DNA from: Trichomonas tenax
Lineage: Eukaryota > Parabasalia > Trichomonadida > Trichomonadidae
Direction: 5' to 3'
DNA: 64,000 bases
Assembly (NCBI GenBank): GCA_023091735.1
Contig: JALKBU010000021.1
Location: forward strand, 1 to 64,000
Part shown: positions 9,094 through 19,511 of the stretch, one piece after another
Numbering within the stretch: the stretch's first letter is position 1
Layout of the letters: every line of letters starts with the position of its first letter
Position numbers and translations under genes: made by a program
Notes under the pieces: model-generated
Databases searched by the model: none
Told to the model about the DNA's origin: nothing
What the model saw: the letters and a program-made list of their open reading frames with translations, nothing else

Positions 9094-11142
9094 TTGATAA
9101 CTTTCTTACTTTTACCTTTCACAAAGTCTTCTTTCTTCACGGTTCCCATAGAGAAAGAGGAAGAACCTTCGTTCCGCGAGATTCCATCCGACCCCACGAA
9201 AGAAGAGGATGATTTGAAACCCCAAAACATATACACTAGTATTAACTTAGAGTCAAACAGCAATACTTACACAGGTAAAAGAAGCACTAGAGAGTATTAT
9301 TTGTGCATTGTTACAATTAGAAATTGCAAATTTGATTCAGGATATGCTTTTGGTTGCGGTTATTCGGGCCCTAACGGTGGCGCTGTATGTGTCTGCAACT
9401 CACAGTTAACAGTTACAGTTTCAACATTCTTGAAAAACCAAGCAGCTCTTGGAGGAGCAATTCGTTTGTCTTTTTCTCAGGGATTGATCCAATCCAATAC
9501 AATTTTCCAGGAAAATACAGCATTTTTATCGGGTGGCGCCATATCAATTAGTGGTCATTCCCAAAACATTTTAACTTATTTCAACATTCATCAAGCAACG
9601 TTTAACCAAAATCAAGCCATAAACGTAGGAGGAGCAGTGCAAATTGGGCCCTTTGTTGACTCTTATTTCAATGATTGCAAATTTTATAACAATAGCGCCG
9701 AAGAAAGTGGAGGGTCCTTGGCCTTATACAGATCTTCAAGCTACTTAATATACTGCACATTGGCAGAAAACAGCGCTGGAAATTATATAAAACGTCATTC
9801 GACATTACGATCCAATTTATTAACATACAATTTACCAAATGGACGCGGATGTGGTGGAATATACGCAGTTGCTGAAACAAATGATACAAATTATCAGATT
9901 ACAGTTGACTGGTGTAAGTTTATTTCTAATTATCATATTAATTCGACAATAAATATCACATTCAATCATTCCAAAGGTGTTGACATCATGATGACGAATG
10001 TCAAGCTTACACTACTTTACTCTAACTTTTCGTCAGCTGAGGATATTGCATACTCAGCAGAAGATGTTATCTGTTTCAAATCACAATTCACAAGCAACAA
10101 TGAACAAATGGTTTCTTTTTTAAAGCTTTCTTTATCTACTAATCATACCACTAATACCCAAATTGCAAGTCACACAAATATTCCATTATCTCCTACATCG
10201 AAGCCAAATGGCACAGTAGAGCATAATGCCATTTCCTCAGTTCCAAATCCAACCAACTTCACCTATCTTGCTTCACCAATTACTCGCGTTTTCACCCAAT
10301 ATACAACTATCATAATAAACTATTCTAGCTATGGTGCGAATCTGAAAACTCAAAGAGTTCCATCTCACACAATACCGCCACCAACTCGAACTCCACTACC
10401 AACTCCTAAGACAACCCCTCACACGACGCCATCTGATACTCCTTCTACAACGCCTGCAATAACACCGTTGTTAACGAGGAGTCCATTACCAACCCAAACT
10501 TTCCAAACTACACTAGCATCCACACCACACCACTCACCATCTCCATCGTATGAACAATCAACGAACACAACTATCAAGACCAGCATCCTAGTCCCCACAG
10601 TTGTTAACGATACTTCAGTTTCTTCATGGGTTACAGAGACCACAACATCGACAATCACAACAGTTTCAAATACTGATGAAGAACAATCATACACAAACAC
10701 AACAGTTTACTACAACTCAACTATCACAGTGTCCACAATATTTTGGACATTTCAATCAACAGATATTGTTATACAAACCGAAATCGTCGTTCTCACCCAG
10801 CTTGGTGCTGATTCACCCCACGAGCAACAGAGCGGCGGTATCAAAGCATCCACACTCATTATCCTCGCTGCAATAGGTATTGCTGTGATTTTCGTAATTG
10901 CAGTCGTTGGCATTGCGTTGTACAGAAGGAGCCGACACCAATCCACGACACCAACCTTGTCTACTGATAACGAAACAAATGATGACGATGATAATTTGGG
11001 ACAAACAACTGTCACCAATCCAACAATTATTAAATTTGATGATAACGAAATGCTTGAACATTTCAGCAACACTACAATACCAGAACAAAGTGGAAACGAG
11101 AGTGAAGACGAAGATGAGTTCTTCATGAATGGCGAATTCTAA
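9094..11142 (+). CDS. Pmp-like (GGAI/FxxN) surface membrane protein; start unclear
   Basis: A 682-codon frame. A short hydrophobic N-terminus (ITFLLLPF) precedes a right-handed beta-helix-like ectodomain with the paired motifs of chlamydial polymorphic membrane proteins: FLKNQAALGGAI, FQENTAFLSGGAI, FNQNQAINVGGAV and FYNNSAEESGGS (about residues 105-210). A Thr/Ser/Pro-rich, heavily NxS/T stalk spans about 370-560. One transmembrane helix lies at about 587-612 (IKASTLIILAAIGIAVIFVI), then a basic stop-transfer RRSRH and an acidic Asp/Asn/Glu-rich tail. This is a typical trichomonad Pmp adhesin-like architecture; the adhesive role is inferred. Codon 9094 is TTG. The frame stays open back to TAA at 8977-8979 without any ATG, so the start is unresolved and the 5' end may be damaged. 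Confidence 0.78.
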   Translation: MITFLLLPFTKSSFFTVPIEKEEEPSFREIPSDPTKEEDDLKPQNIYTSINLESNSNTYTGKRSTREYYLCIVTIRNCKFDSGYAFGCGYSGPNGGAVCVCNSQLTVTVSTFLKNQAALGGAIRLSFSQGLIQSNTIFQENTAFLSGGAISISGHSQNILTYFNIHQATFNQNQAINVGGAVQIGPFVDSYFNDCKFYNNSAEESGGSLALYRSSSYLIYCTLAENSAGNYIKRHSTLRSNLLTYNLPNGRGCGGIYAVAETNDTNYQITVDWCKFISNYHINSTINITFNHSKGVDIMMTNVKLTLLYSNFSSAEDIAYSAEDVICFKSQFTSNNEQMVSFLKLSLSTNHTTNTQIASHTNIPLSPTSKPNGTVEHNAISSVPNPTNFTYLASPITRVFTQYTTIIINYSSYGANLKTQRVPSHTIPPPTRTPLPTPKTTPHTTPSDTPSTTPAITPLLTRSPLPTQTFQTTLASTPHHSPSPSYEQSTNTTIKTSILVPTVVNDTSVSSWVTETTTSTITTVSNTDEEQSYTNTTVYYNSTITVSTIFWTFQSTDIVIQTEIVVLTQLGADSPHEQQSGGIKASTLIILAAIGIAVIFVIAVVGIALYRRSRHQSTTPTLSTDNETNDDDDNLGQTTVTNPTIIKFDDNEMLEHFSNTTIPEQSGNESEDEDEFFMNGEF

Positions 11143-11234
11143 TTTATTTATTTTATTTATTAGTATTTTGTTTTTTTTTTGTTGGTTAAAATAATTTGAT
11201 TTGAAAATAACATACAATTTATAATAAAAAACAA

Positions 11235-14200
11235 TCATTTCCTAGTAGGAACAATGCACTTAGGAATGATATAATAAGTTGTTTGTCTTCCTTTTTCTTT
11301 GAGATAAGTATCGCCTCTTTGCGTGATCTCGAAGTCTCTTCATCAGATCGACAGTCGCTTGAGAAATTTGGATGTTTCCAACTTCGCACGTGGACTAAAG
11401 ACATGCTGCGACATTTATCGGATCACCAATGATGTCAAATGCAGGTTTGTCTGTTCCGAGAACACCTGCAATAATAGGGCCTCCTGAATTGATGCTAATT
11501 CTTACTCCAAGGAATGTTTCCAAGTGATTGTTGATCTCATCTAAAGCATCAAGAACATCAATCGCGAATTTGATTGTTTCTTCAGCATGTTCCCACGGTT
11601 CAACGTTTTGGTTGAATATTCCTGCAGCTGCCATGTAAATGTCTCCGATTAACTTGATTTTCAGCAGCATTCTGTACTTCGAAAGTGTTTTGTAGATTTG
11701 CGCAAAATAATATCTTAAGTTAGACATAATTGTGTGCGGAGAAAGATTTGCTGCGTAATCCGAGAATTTATTGATATCGATGAAAATTAATGATGCAGAA
11801 TCAAAAACAAATGATATGTTTTTCTCTCCTCTGTTTAATTGGTAAACAATATCCTTTGGAAGAATTGTATAAAGGAGTGTTTCCGCGACTTTCTGTGCCT
11901 TTTCTGCCTCTCCTTTTCGTTTAAGTAATTCCGTTTGTAGAGATTCAAATTATCTATTTCATCATCGAAATCCAAACACGGAGGAGTATCATCGAAGCCG
12001 CTTAATAATTTCGTATCGAAAAGATCCAATTCGTTTGTTAGTTTTTCTGTAAGATTAATCAAAAAGCTTATATCACTCCATGTGTATTTATCTCTATGAT
12101 GAGAAACTATTATTGTTAACATTAATGCATTCAAAGCTTGTATTGTAGACTTGTGAAGACGAGCAGCAACATTGATTGTGTCTCCAATTATATCGAATAA
12201 TGGTTTGTCTGAACCTAAAACTCCAGCAATTATTGGTCCTCCAGTGTTGATTCCGATTCTGACATCTAAATTCGAATCTAAATTGGTGTTGATATCATCC
12301 ATGATATCGAGAATGTCTGTTGCAAAGAAAACTGCTTCTTCTGCGTGTTCTCATGGTTCAGCATCTTGATGGAAGATTCCACCAGCTGCCATATAAATAT
12401 CACCAATCAGTTTGATTTTCGTCATCATTCTGTATTTCTGGAGAGTTTTGTCGACTTCAGCAAAATAATAACTCAATTTAGACATTATTTCGTGCGGCGA
12501 AAGATTTGCTACATAGTCAGAGAATTTGTTGATATCAATGAAAATAATCGAAGCAGAATTAGCAACAAAAGTGATATCTTTTTCGCATTTGTTCAGTCTG
12601 TAAACAATATCTCTCGGGAGAATGGTAAATAACAAATTGTCTGATCTTCTCTTTGCAAGCTCAGCTTCTTCTTTCTGTCTAAGTAATTGCGTTTGATCTC
12701 TCATGATAAAAACAAAGGAATTCACATCATTGCCGTCAGTTTTCATTCCTATAGTTGTAACAAAAACCGGAATGTTTCGATCTGTATCGTTGACGACAGT
12801 GAAGTTATCTTCTGAATAAGCATAATTTTGTCTTTTGTTAACTAATTCCATTTTCTGTCTGACTGCTTCAACTTCTCCATTCACAAAGAACAGACTGATA
12901 TTCTGTCCAATAACCTGCGATGGAGCAAAACCTAATAACTTGTGAACCGCATTATGACAAGTTTCAACGATACCATAAACATTTGGCATGAAAATTGCGT
13001 CATCTGAGTTCTTGATGATGGAATATTCAAGAGAATGATTTCCATCATCATCCGGGTCTTTTCCTTTCAGGAATATTTTATCGAAAAGAACTGATTGAGC
13101 AAGACTTTGAGGAGGGAATCTTTTGATGACATAGAGCATCGCTCTGAATGTGGAAACTCCGTTCTTATAAAATAATATAAAAATGCAAATCAAAATTATA
13201 AGGAATGCAGCACTGATACCTCCAAACATGTAAAAGTTCCAAATCAGGAAAGGATATCTTATTTCAACTCTATAAAGGAATTTCTCTGAGACTCTCAGCA
13301 TTTAGTGCCACATTCTATAATTTGTCATGTAGAAAATGTTTGCTAAATCGCTTGGCTCTATATCTTGGTCTGCGAGAATTTTTGAAATGATATTGTTGGA
13401 AAGTTGCTTAAAAACTTCGATTTGCTGGCTGATTGAAGAATTATAATAATATTGATCTAAAGTTGCTGATTCTAACATTTCTGTATTATATAAGTTTAAG
13501 TCATCGATTTCTGAGTCCCAACTCAAACAAGCAGCAGTATCGTTATAACCATTAACTAAATAAAAGTTGTAGTGATCCATTTTGTCAATCAAATTTTTCG
13601 TTAAATTTGTCAGATAATAGATTTCATTCCAATTATATTCATCTTTGTGAGTGTGCTCAATAACAGAGAAAACTAATGCATTGAGTACTTCAGCTGAAAC
13701 ATAAACTCTTGCTGTTGCATATCTGTATCATTTGCTTAATCTCACAGTGTTAAACAACATATTCTTTGTGAGATATGATCCTGTGAAAATAATGATCAAG
13801 AATACTAAAGCTATAATTCCATTGAAAAAAAAAATAATTTGAAACGGGTACTTGAAGCACCAAAAGGATCATGTGTTCTTGTATCTTCCTCTCTTGGAGA
13901 ATTTTCTGAGATCATAATTCTCTCTTTTGCTTTAGATTTATCATCTAATTTCATTTCAGAGATAAGTCTCAATATTTTCTTGAAAATTGAAACAATCGTG
14001 AAATGATATCCAATAATTGGAGCAAAAACAATAACGCCAGTGATAATTGGAACCATAATTTCGATAAATTGGAATTCATCAAGTAAATACTCTCCAAACT
14101 CATTCGTATGAACAGAAATATTATGATACAAATAATCCCCACTGATGTGAAGAAACTCTAAGTTAAGAACAATCTCGCAAATATCAGGATTCCTGAAAAA

Positions 14201-15700
14201 GTTTTCAAATGTCTCTTTTGGCGCGAGTTCCCTCTGATAAGCTTGCATCATTGTAACTAAAGAACCAAAAGAAGTCGTAAGTTTTCTGTTGAATTGCGTT
14301 CCATTGGGATAACACATATGTAATCCTGTAACGATTTTAAGCATCGGCCAAGTGAAAGTTAAAATATTTTCTCCTGCAATTGCATAATCCGCGAAAATTC
14401 GAATCAAGTTTTGTAATTCAATCGTCGAATTTGTAGTAAATTCCATAATCGGCTGCAGCATGTTTTCGAATGGATTTAGAATATATTTGCCATTAGGCCT
14501 TATGAGCTTTTTTAGTTTTTCCTTCATAAGGAGACCATCTGTTATTTCTAAAATAACTGATTGTGTTTGAAACTGCTGTGTAAAAGATTGTGTGCATCAA
14601 TGATTGCGGATCCGAAACTGATTTCATATACTTGTCTGAACTAGTCCAGATATAATAATATCCTCCTGCAACAAGAGATATGAGATAAATACTGATAAGC
14701 ATTATTGGCCATTTGAAGTTTTTCAATGATGACGGTAATTTCGTGCTTAATGCGAGTCTTACTTTATAATCATTTATTGTTGTCTTAGCATGCTGTTCTT
14801 CTATTTCATCATTATACTCCAAATACATAGAATTATCCCTTTCTTCAACATTTAAAACGCTTGAATCAAAATTTGAAGTCTTGAATCAAAATTTGAAGTC
14901 TTGAATCAAAATTTGAATCAGAAATATTATTCGTTTTGTTCATTAAAATAATACCTTTGATATCAATAATTTTGTCAATCAAATACCTTGGAAAAGCATT
15001 AACTAGCGACTTAAAAGGAGCGTCAACAGCTTCGCAGTTTTCTAATTCAATGATGCTTTTCTTCCTTTTGAGTTGAAGAGCTTCTGAATAATCACCTTCA
15101 GTCTCTATTAAATATCTAATAAACTCATCATAATATTTTGGATTGTTCGGATTCTGTATAATAGACTCCTTCATAATTGCTCTAGTTTTGTTAGAATAAA
15201 TCGCTAAATATTCGAAATAAACTATATCGACTTTGTTTTCTATCGCATAAACGAAATTTTCCAAATTCCTTGACATATATTTTAACTCTGATAATCTTTT
15301 CTTGATAATGACAGAGTTCGTATTCATTCTTATTTCTTTGATGGATGAAAAACAAAATAATTATCAATGGAATATTGAACATTGCTGTTTGAGTAGTTAA
15401 AACTTGAAGCTGGAATCAAAAATAAGATGCATCAAAGAGGATAAGCCAATAAGCGATCACTATGCTTCAATATTTTTCGAGTCAAATTGAATATTAAAAT
15501 CATTTAAAGATAATATGGATATAATCATTGCATTTCTTTCTTGTTTTGGTGAAGAAGTTGCAGGGTCATATCTCAATGAAATATTAATCGTTGAAAATAT
15601 ATTTCGAATTATTGGACCCACATTAGCCAGTTACATCGCAATCAGCCAGAGAATCAATTTGCTTGTTTACGATCGTCCAAATACTATAACAAACGCAATT
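11235..15700 (-). pseudogene. Class III adenylyl cyclase pseudogene with rearranged second cyclase unit
   Basis: From 5' to 3' on the minus strand: membrane-associated N-terminal pieces (15.7-13.8 kb, several hydrophobic segments), an extracellular-type helical region, a TM segment (about 13.24-13.15 kb), a PAS domain (about 13.05-12.7 kb) and a class III cyclase domain (about 12.65-12.15 kb). That domain has FIDINKFSDY and KLIGDIYMAAGG (both metal Asp) and DIIGDTINVAARL (Asn/Arg). After NVAARL the sequence re-enters a second copy of the extracellular region, then jumps without TM or PAS into a second cyclase domain (11.9-11.4 kb). Breaks include TAG after NVAACL, a frameshift near 11.3 kb and another near 11.94 kb, TGA at 12353-12351, TAA at 13304-13302, TGA at 13730-13728, and frameshifts in A-runs near 13.83 and 14.51 kb. 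Intact relatives are large receptor-type cyclases making cAMP at the plasma membrane. This copy cannot make a full protein. Confidence 0.9.
14861..14920. repeat. Three tandem copies of a 20-bp unit
   Basis: Two identical 20-base units (14861-14880, 14881-14900) are followed by a third that differs only in its last bases (14901-14920). The unit is not a multiple of three and lies inside the cyclase relic, so its expansion alone shifts the frame. Confidence 0.92.
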
Positions 15701-15797
15701 TAAAAGCAGGTATATACTTTACCCCCTGTTTAGTTTTTCACAACCCCATATATTTGTTTTGTAAACGAAAAAAAAATTTCGTTTTTTTTAATTAGTG

Positions 15798-18700
15798 ATG
15801 AGAAAATTATCACGTTCACGTGAAGTTTCTCCTCACTCAAACTCGAAGCATGTGACACCAATGATCGTTGCCAACATAAATTCGCCGCAAGTTCCTTATA
15901 TAAAGTCGCCATTAAAACCATTAAGTCGATTAATTGACAAGCCAGTACCACGCTCACAACCGCGCTCTCCTAGAGAGGTGTCTCCTGAAAGAGAAAGGAG
16001 CAGATCGGTCGGGAAACGAAAAGAATCTCCACCAAAGATACAAGACATTATTAACCCTAAAGAGGAGAAACTCTCCATCAAAGAATCGCGCTTAGAAAGT
16101 ATGGTTAAGCAAGATGCAGAAATTGATGAATATTGTATCAAAATCAGCTCCTCGAAGCCTCTTAATGAAGCTATAGAGAATTTTCTTGAAGCAAAGGTCT
16201 CTTCATCGAAAGTTATCTTCTGGGAAGAAATTTCATCGCTTCAATTACTTTACAGTTTTCGAATGAAACGATATTCTCCACATGAGGGCACAACAGTAGG
16301 ATATGCGTTTTCAGCACGCGAATTAATACAAATTCCACACATCAAACATCATCCATCATACAATGCTGATTTTGATGGCCAAATTTCAAATCCTGATGCA
16401 AGAGTTGTCTATTTCCCACTTAACGATTCAAGTGGAAATCTCGTTGGCATCGTTCAAATCATTCTAAAACTCAACGATAAATTATTAGAATCGCAAATTC
16501 ACTTCTTCAATCAATTCCAGAAGAAATTCACAGCATTTTCCGAATGGATTCTGAACTACTCGATACCGGAAAACATGATTGTTGAATTTTCTCAACTTCT
16601 TGAATTCGAGCAATTTTTAGTTGCAACACAAGCCAGACTTCATTCTCTCTTCAGAGCGAAGAGAGTGGAGTTCTGGGTCTATCATCGCGAGTCAGGAAAG
16701 ATATTTAGATACACAGACAAAGAAACTGAAATCAATCTCAAACGCAAAGGTTTTGTTGGAAACGCAATCACAAGAGTTCAATTAATTCACACACTCGATG
16801 TCTGCAGCGAAGTAACACACGATGCAGAAACAGACGGAACTGAACATGAATCAGTTTTTGTTCAGCCTTACGACAATCAGAATGATAATCGCGTTTATGC
16901 TGTTGTTCTTCGTGGAAACATGAGAGATGAAATTTTCTCACATCGCGACGAAGTTTTGCTAAGAAAGATCGGTCCGTACATCATGACATCGTACAGAAAC
17001 GCAGAGAAATACAACAACAGGAAAGAAAAAGACTTCAATGCAATGGCATCACTTACTGAATCACTTCCAAAAGCAAACCACGTCAAGCGTGGAGAAGTCT
17101 TCTTGCAATCATTAATGAATTCATTGGCACAAATCACAAAGTCAGAGAGAGTTTTGTATTTCAAAGTCGATCATGTTGCAAAAGAAGTCAGATCGATTTA
17201 CATAACAGGAAATGAGCCTCCAATCACTTACAATCTTGGTCAGAATCACGTCGGCATTGTTGCAGAGACAGGAAAAATCATCAACTGCTCCGATGCTTCT
17301 AAGGATAAAGATGCAGACACCGTTTTCGATTCTGTTATGTCAAGGCAGACAAAGACAATCTTAACAGTTCCAATTGTTTCTGTCGACGGAAGAATCTCTG
17401 CTGTTATTCAGATAATCAACCGCGGTGACGGAGAACCATTCTCGAAAGATGATGCAGACACAGCTTCTGTTGTCGGGACAATCTGTATCTGCTTACTCGA
17501 AAACTCGCAGTTGTTGAGAGGAAATATTGCAATGAAAGCATCACTCGATTCATCAACTAAGCTCATTAACGCAATATTCTCAGCCAAATCAACACAAGAA
17601 ACATTTGCTGCATTCACGGATCTAACAAAGGCGGTCACAAACACATCAGACTGCATTGTTTACATGCTCGACAAAGTTAGCGAAAGATTATATGACTATT
17701 TCGATATCAACAAAGATGTTTTGCCTAAAGAAGGCCCAATAAGTGACTGCTTGAAGCGCTGCAAGCCACACTTTGTCAATGATGTTTCTAAGGTTTCGCA
17801 GCCATTGTGCGATCTTGGAATCAACAGAATTTGCTGCGCTCCGCTTCTTTCTAATGTATCTTCTCCTATTGGTGTTGTTATTGTTACAAATGGGTCCATT
17901 TTCACTGATGTCGAAAGCAATCTTCTTGGCTACCTTGCAAACATATTCTCATTGTATCTTCAGAGATTAATCAAGGAGAAAGTCATCGAAGAAGGACCAT
18001 TGATGAACGAAATCGACATGCTTGTTTCCATTCATGAGAGAGAAACATATCAGATCCCTGCAATCATCGCTCCAACGCAAGAACAGAGTGAGAGTTATAA
18101 AGGCATTAGATTCAAAGCATTTGGTCTCGATGAAGCAGACATAATCAAGATTTTGTTCTTCACATTCGATAATCTTGGCATTATGTCCTCTCTGAAGATC
18201 ACTGCAGCAACAATTTATTCATTTATCAACATATTCAATTCTTCTTTCGTTGAAGGTGTCGCATTTCATAACAAGGATCATGCTTTGGACTGCACTCAGT
18301 TCTTTATGTTCATGAATCAGTTGGGAACTTTATCACAGGTTCTCACAGCTGTTGAAATGCATGCAATCCTTGCTTCGATTATGTGCTATGCAATGAAGCA
18401 CGACGGAACAACAGATATATACAACCAACATGCAGAAACGATTAACTTCAAGATCTATGGTCCAAAAGTTTCATGCGCACGCGCTCGCGAAAATCTTCTG
18501 GATGTTTACATGAGAAACGGAATGCTTGGGCAAATGAGTCAGAGCGAGAAAGATCACTTCTGGAATGTTGCAACAACTCTTTTACAATCTATTGATGTTG
18601 AAGATATTCAGCCACTAATCAAGAAACTCAAAGACATTGTTAAGAACTCTCTTGTTGACCTCTCGAATAATGAACACAGACTTTTGATTATACAGCTCTC

Positions 18701-19013
18701 GTTCAGAGTATCCATTATTGGTTATTCAGTCAGGCCTTTCGGTATTGCTGCAAGGTGGCAAGATCTCAGGGCACAGGAAAGCTTTGCACTCGGTGAAAAA
18801 GAAAACGCACAAGGTTTAGTTTTCTCGAGCTCCGACAACTCACCAGGTCTGTATGTAAGACCAAAGAGTGCTATAGATATACTGGTGAATCAGACCATTC
18901 CTCTGTTTGAAGCACTCACTATGGTTATTCCAGAAATGAAGAGTCTTTGTGATGCAGCAACCGAGAATAAGACAGCATGGGAAGCCGAAGCTGAGCAACT
19001 CAATAGACAATAA
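15798..19013 (+). CDS. GAF-domain cyclic-nucleotide phosphodiesterase-like protein, probably inactive
   Basis: A 1071-residue protein with a basic, Ser/Pro-rich N-terminus (about 1-100), three GAF-like domains (about 230-390, 410-570, 590-735) and a C-terminal class I PDE domain (about 770-1010). The first PDE motif is intact: HNKDHALD near residue 820 (family HNxxHAxDV). The second, normally HDxxHxGxxN, reads YAMKHDGTTD near residue 862, so the metal-binding His and Asp are Tyr and Ala. The third metal Asp (ADLSNP region) reads VSIIGYSVRP near residue 968. Three of four metal ligands are thus missing, and cAMP/cGMP hydrolysis is unlikely. A role as a GAF-regulated cyclic-nucleotide sensor or scaffold is inference. 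The start is ATG 15798; the GTG just before it is not used. The stop is TAA followed by AA. It is divergent from the cyclase pseudogene. Confidence 0.88.
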   Translation: MRKLSRSREVSPHSNSKHVTPMIVANINSPQVPYIKSPLKPLSRLIDKPVPRSQPRSPREVSPERERSRSVGKRKESPPKIQDIINPKEEKLSIKESRLESMVKQDAEIDEYCIKISSSKPLNEAIENFLEAKVSSSKVIFWEEISSLQLLYSFRMKRYSPHEGTTVGYAFSARELIQIPHIKHHPSYNADFDGQISNPDARVVYFPLNDSSGNLVGIVQIILKLNDKLLESQIHFFNQFQKKFTAFSEWILNYSIPENMIVEFSQLLEFEQFLVATQARLHSLFRAKRVEFWVYHRESGKIFRYTDKETEINLKRKGFVGNAITRVQLIHTLDVCSEVTHDAETDGTEHESVFVQPYDNQNDNRVYAVVLRGNMRDEIFSHRDEVLLRKIGPYIMTSYRNAEKYNNRKEKDFNAMASLTESLPKANHVKRGEVFLQSLMNSLAQITKSERVLYFKVDHVAKEVRSIYITGNEPPITYNLGQNHVGIVAETGKIINCSDASKDKDADTVFDSVMSRQTKTILTVPIVSVDGRISAVIQIINRGDGEPFSKDDADTASVVGTICICLLENSQLLRGNIAMKASLDSSTKLINAIFSAKSTQETFAAFTDLTKAVTNTSDCIVYMLDKVSERLYDYFDINKDVLPKEGPISDCLKRCKPHFVNDVSKVSQPLCDLGINRICCAPLLSNVSSPIGVVIVTNGSIFTDVESNLLGYLANIFSLYLQRLIKEKVIEEGPLMNEIDMLVSIHERETYQIPAIIAPTQEQSESYKGIRFKAFGLDEADIIKILFFTFDNLGIMSSLKITAATIYSFINIFNSSFVEGVAFHNKDHALDCTQFFMFMNQLGTLSQVLTAVEMHAILASIMCYAMKHDGTTDIYNQHAETINFKIYGPKVSCARARENLLDVYMRNGMLGQMSQSEKDHFWNVATTLLQSIDVEDIQPLIKKLKDIVKNSLVDLSNNEHRLLIIQLSFRVSIIGYSVRPFGIAARWQDLRAQESFALGEKENAQGLVFSSSDNSPGLYVRPKSAIDILVNQTIPLFEALTMVIPEMKSLCDAATENKTAWEAEAEQLNRQ

Positions 19014-19511
19014 AATTCAACTAAAATTTGTTTTGTTATTATTAAAAAGAAATCTGTTTTATAATAAGAATATTCAATATATTGCTGCTTTGACATACTT
19101 TTAAAATACTTTTAAAAACATGGCAATAATGTAGATTGAGTTCTATGATAATATGTCTGCTTTATGATATCATTTGATAGAATATACAGCACAAATTATA
19201 GTGGATCCAAAAATCTCAGAGCATAAAATAGTTTATGATATTAAGTATAAGCTATTGAAAAAGCTAGGACCAAATCTCTCAATATAATGGTACAGGTGTG
19301 TGCAAACTTAATAATGACGCGGAAAACTTAATAGTAGGCGGTTTTTTGAATGTGGTTCATCAAATAGTTTTCTGTGCCTATTTAGTGTAAACTATTTAAT
19401 ATATTGATTGACTTATTTCAATAAACCTCCTACTATTAAGTTTTTTAGTCACTATTAGGTTTTCGCCCTGACTGTAGAATGAAAAAACCTTTATAAGGTG
19501 CTCATAATGTA
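19014..19511. other. Intergenic with foldback repeat
   Basis: AT-rich spacer between the PDE-like gene and the BspA relic. Apart from the inverted repeat listed separately, nothing coding is seen. Confidence 0.5.
19325..19442. repeat. Inverted repeat, 20-bp arms, one mismatch
   Basis: The arm AACTTAATAGTAGGCGGTTT (19325-19344) faces AAACCTCCTACTATTAAGTT (19423-19442), complementary at 19 of 20 positions with 78 bases between. A second, nested relation exists: GCGGAAAACTTAATAGT (19319-19335) pairs with the ACTATTAGGTTTTCGCC block (about 19451-19467), allowing one bulged base and one mismatch. A further AAACTTAATA lies at about 19304. This may be the remnant of a small foldback or MITE-like element. 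Confidence 0.75.

Noticed and set aside
12340..12360. TGA read as Trp (alternative genetic code)
   Set aside because: All intact genes here use TGG for Trp and several end in TGA; the TGA in the relic is one of many breaks of different kinds.
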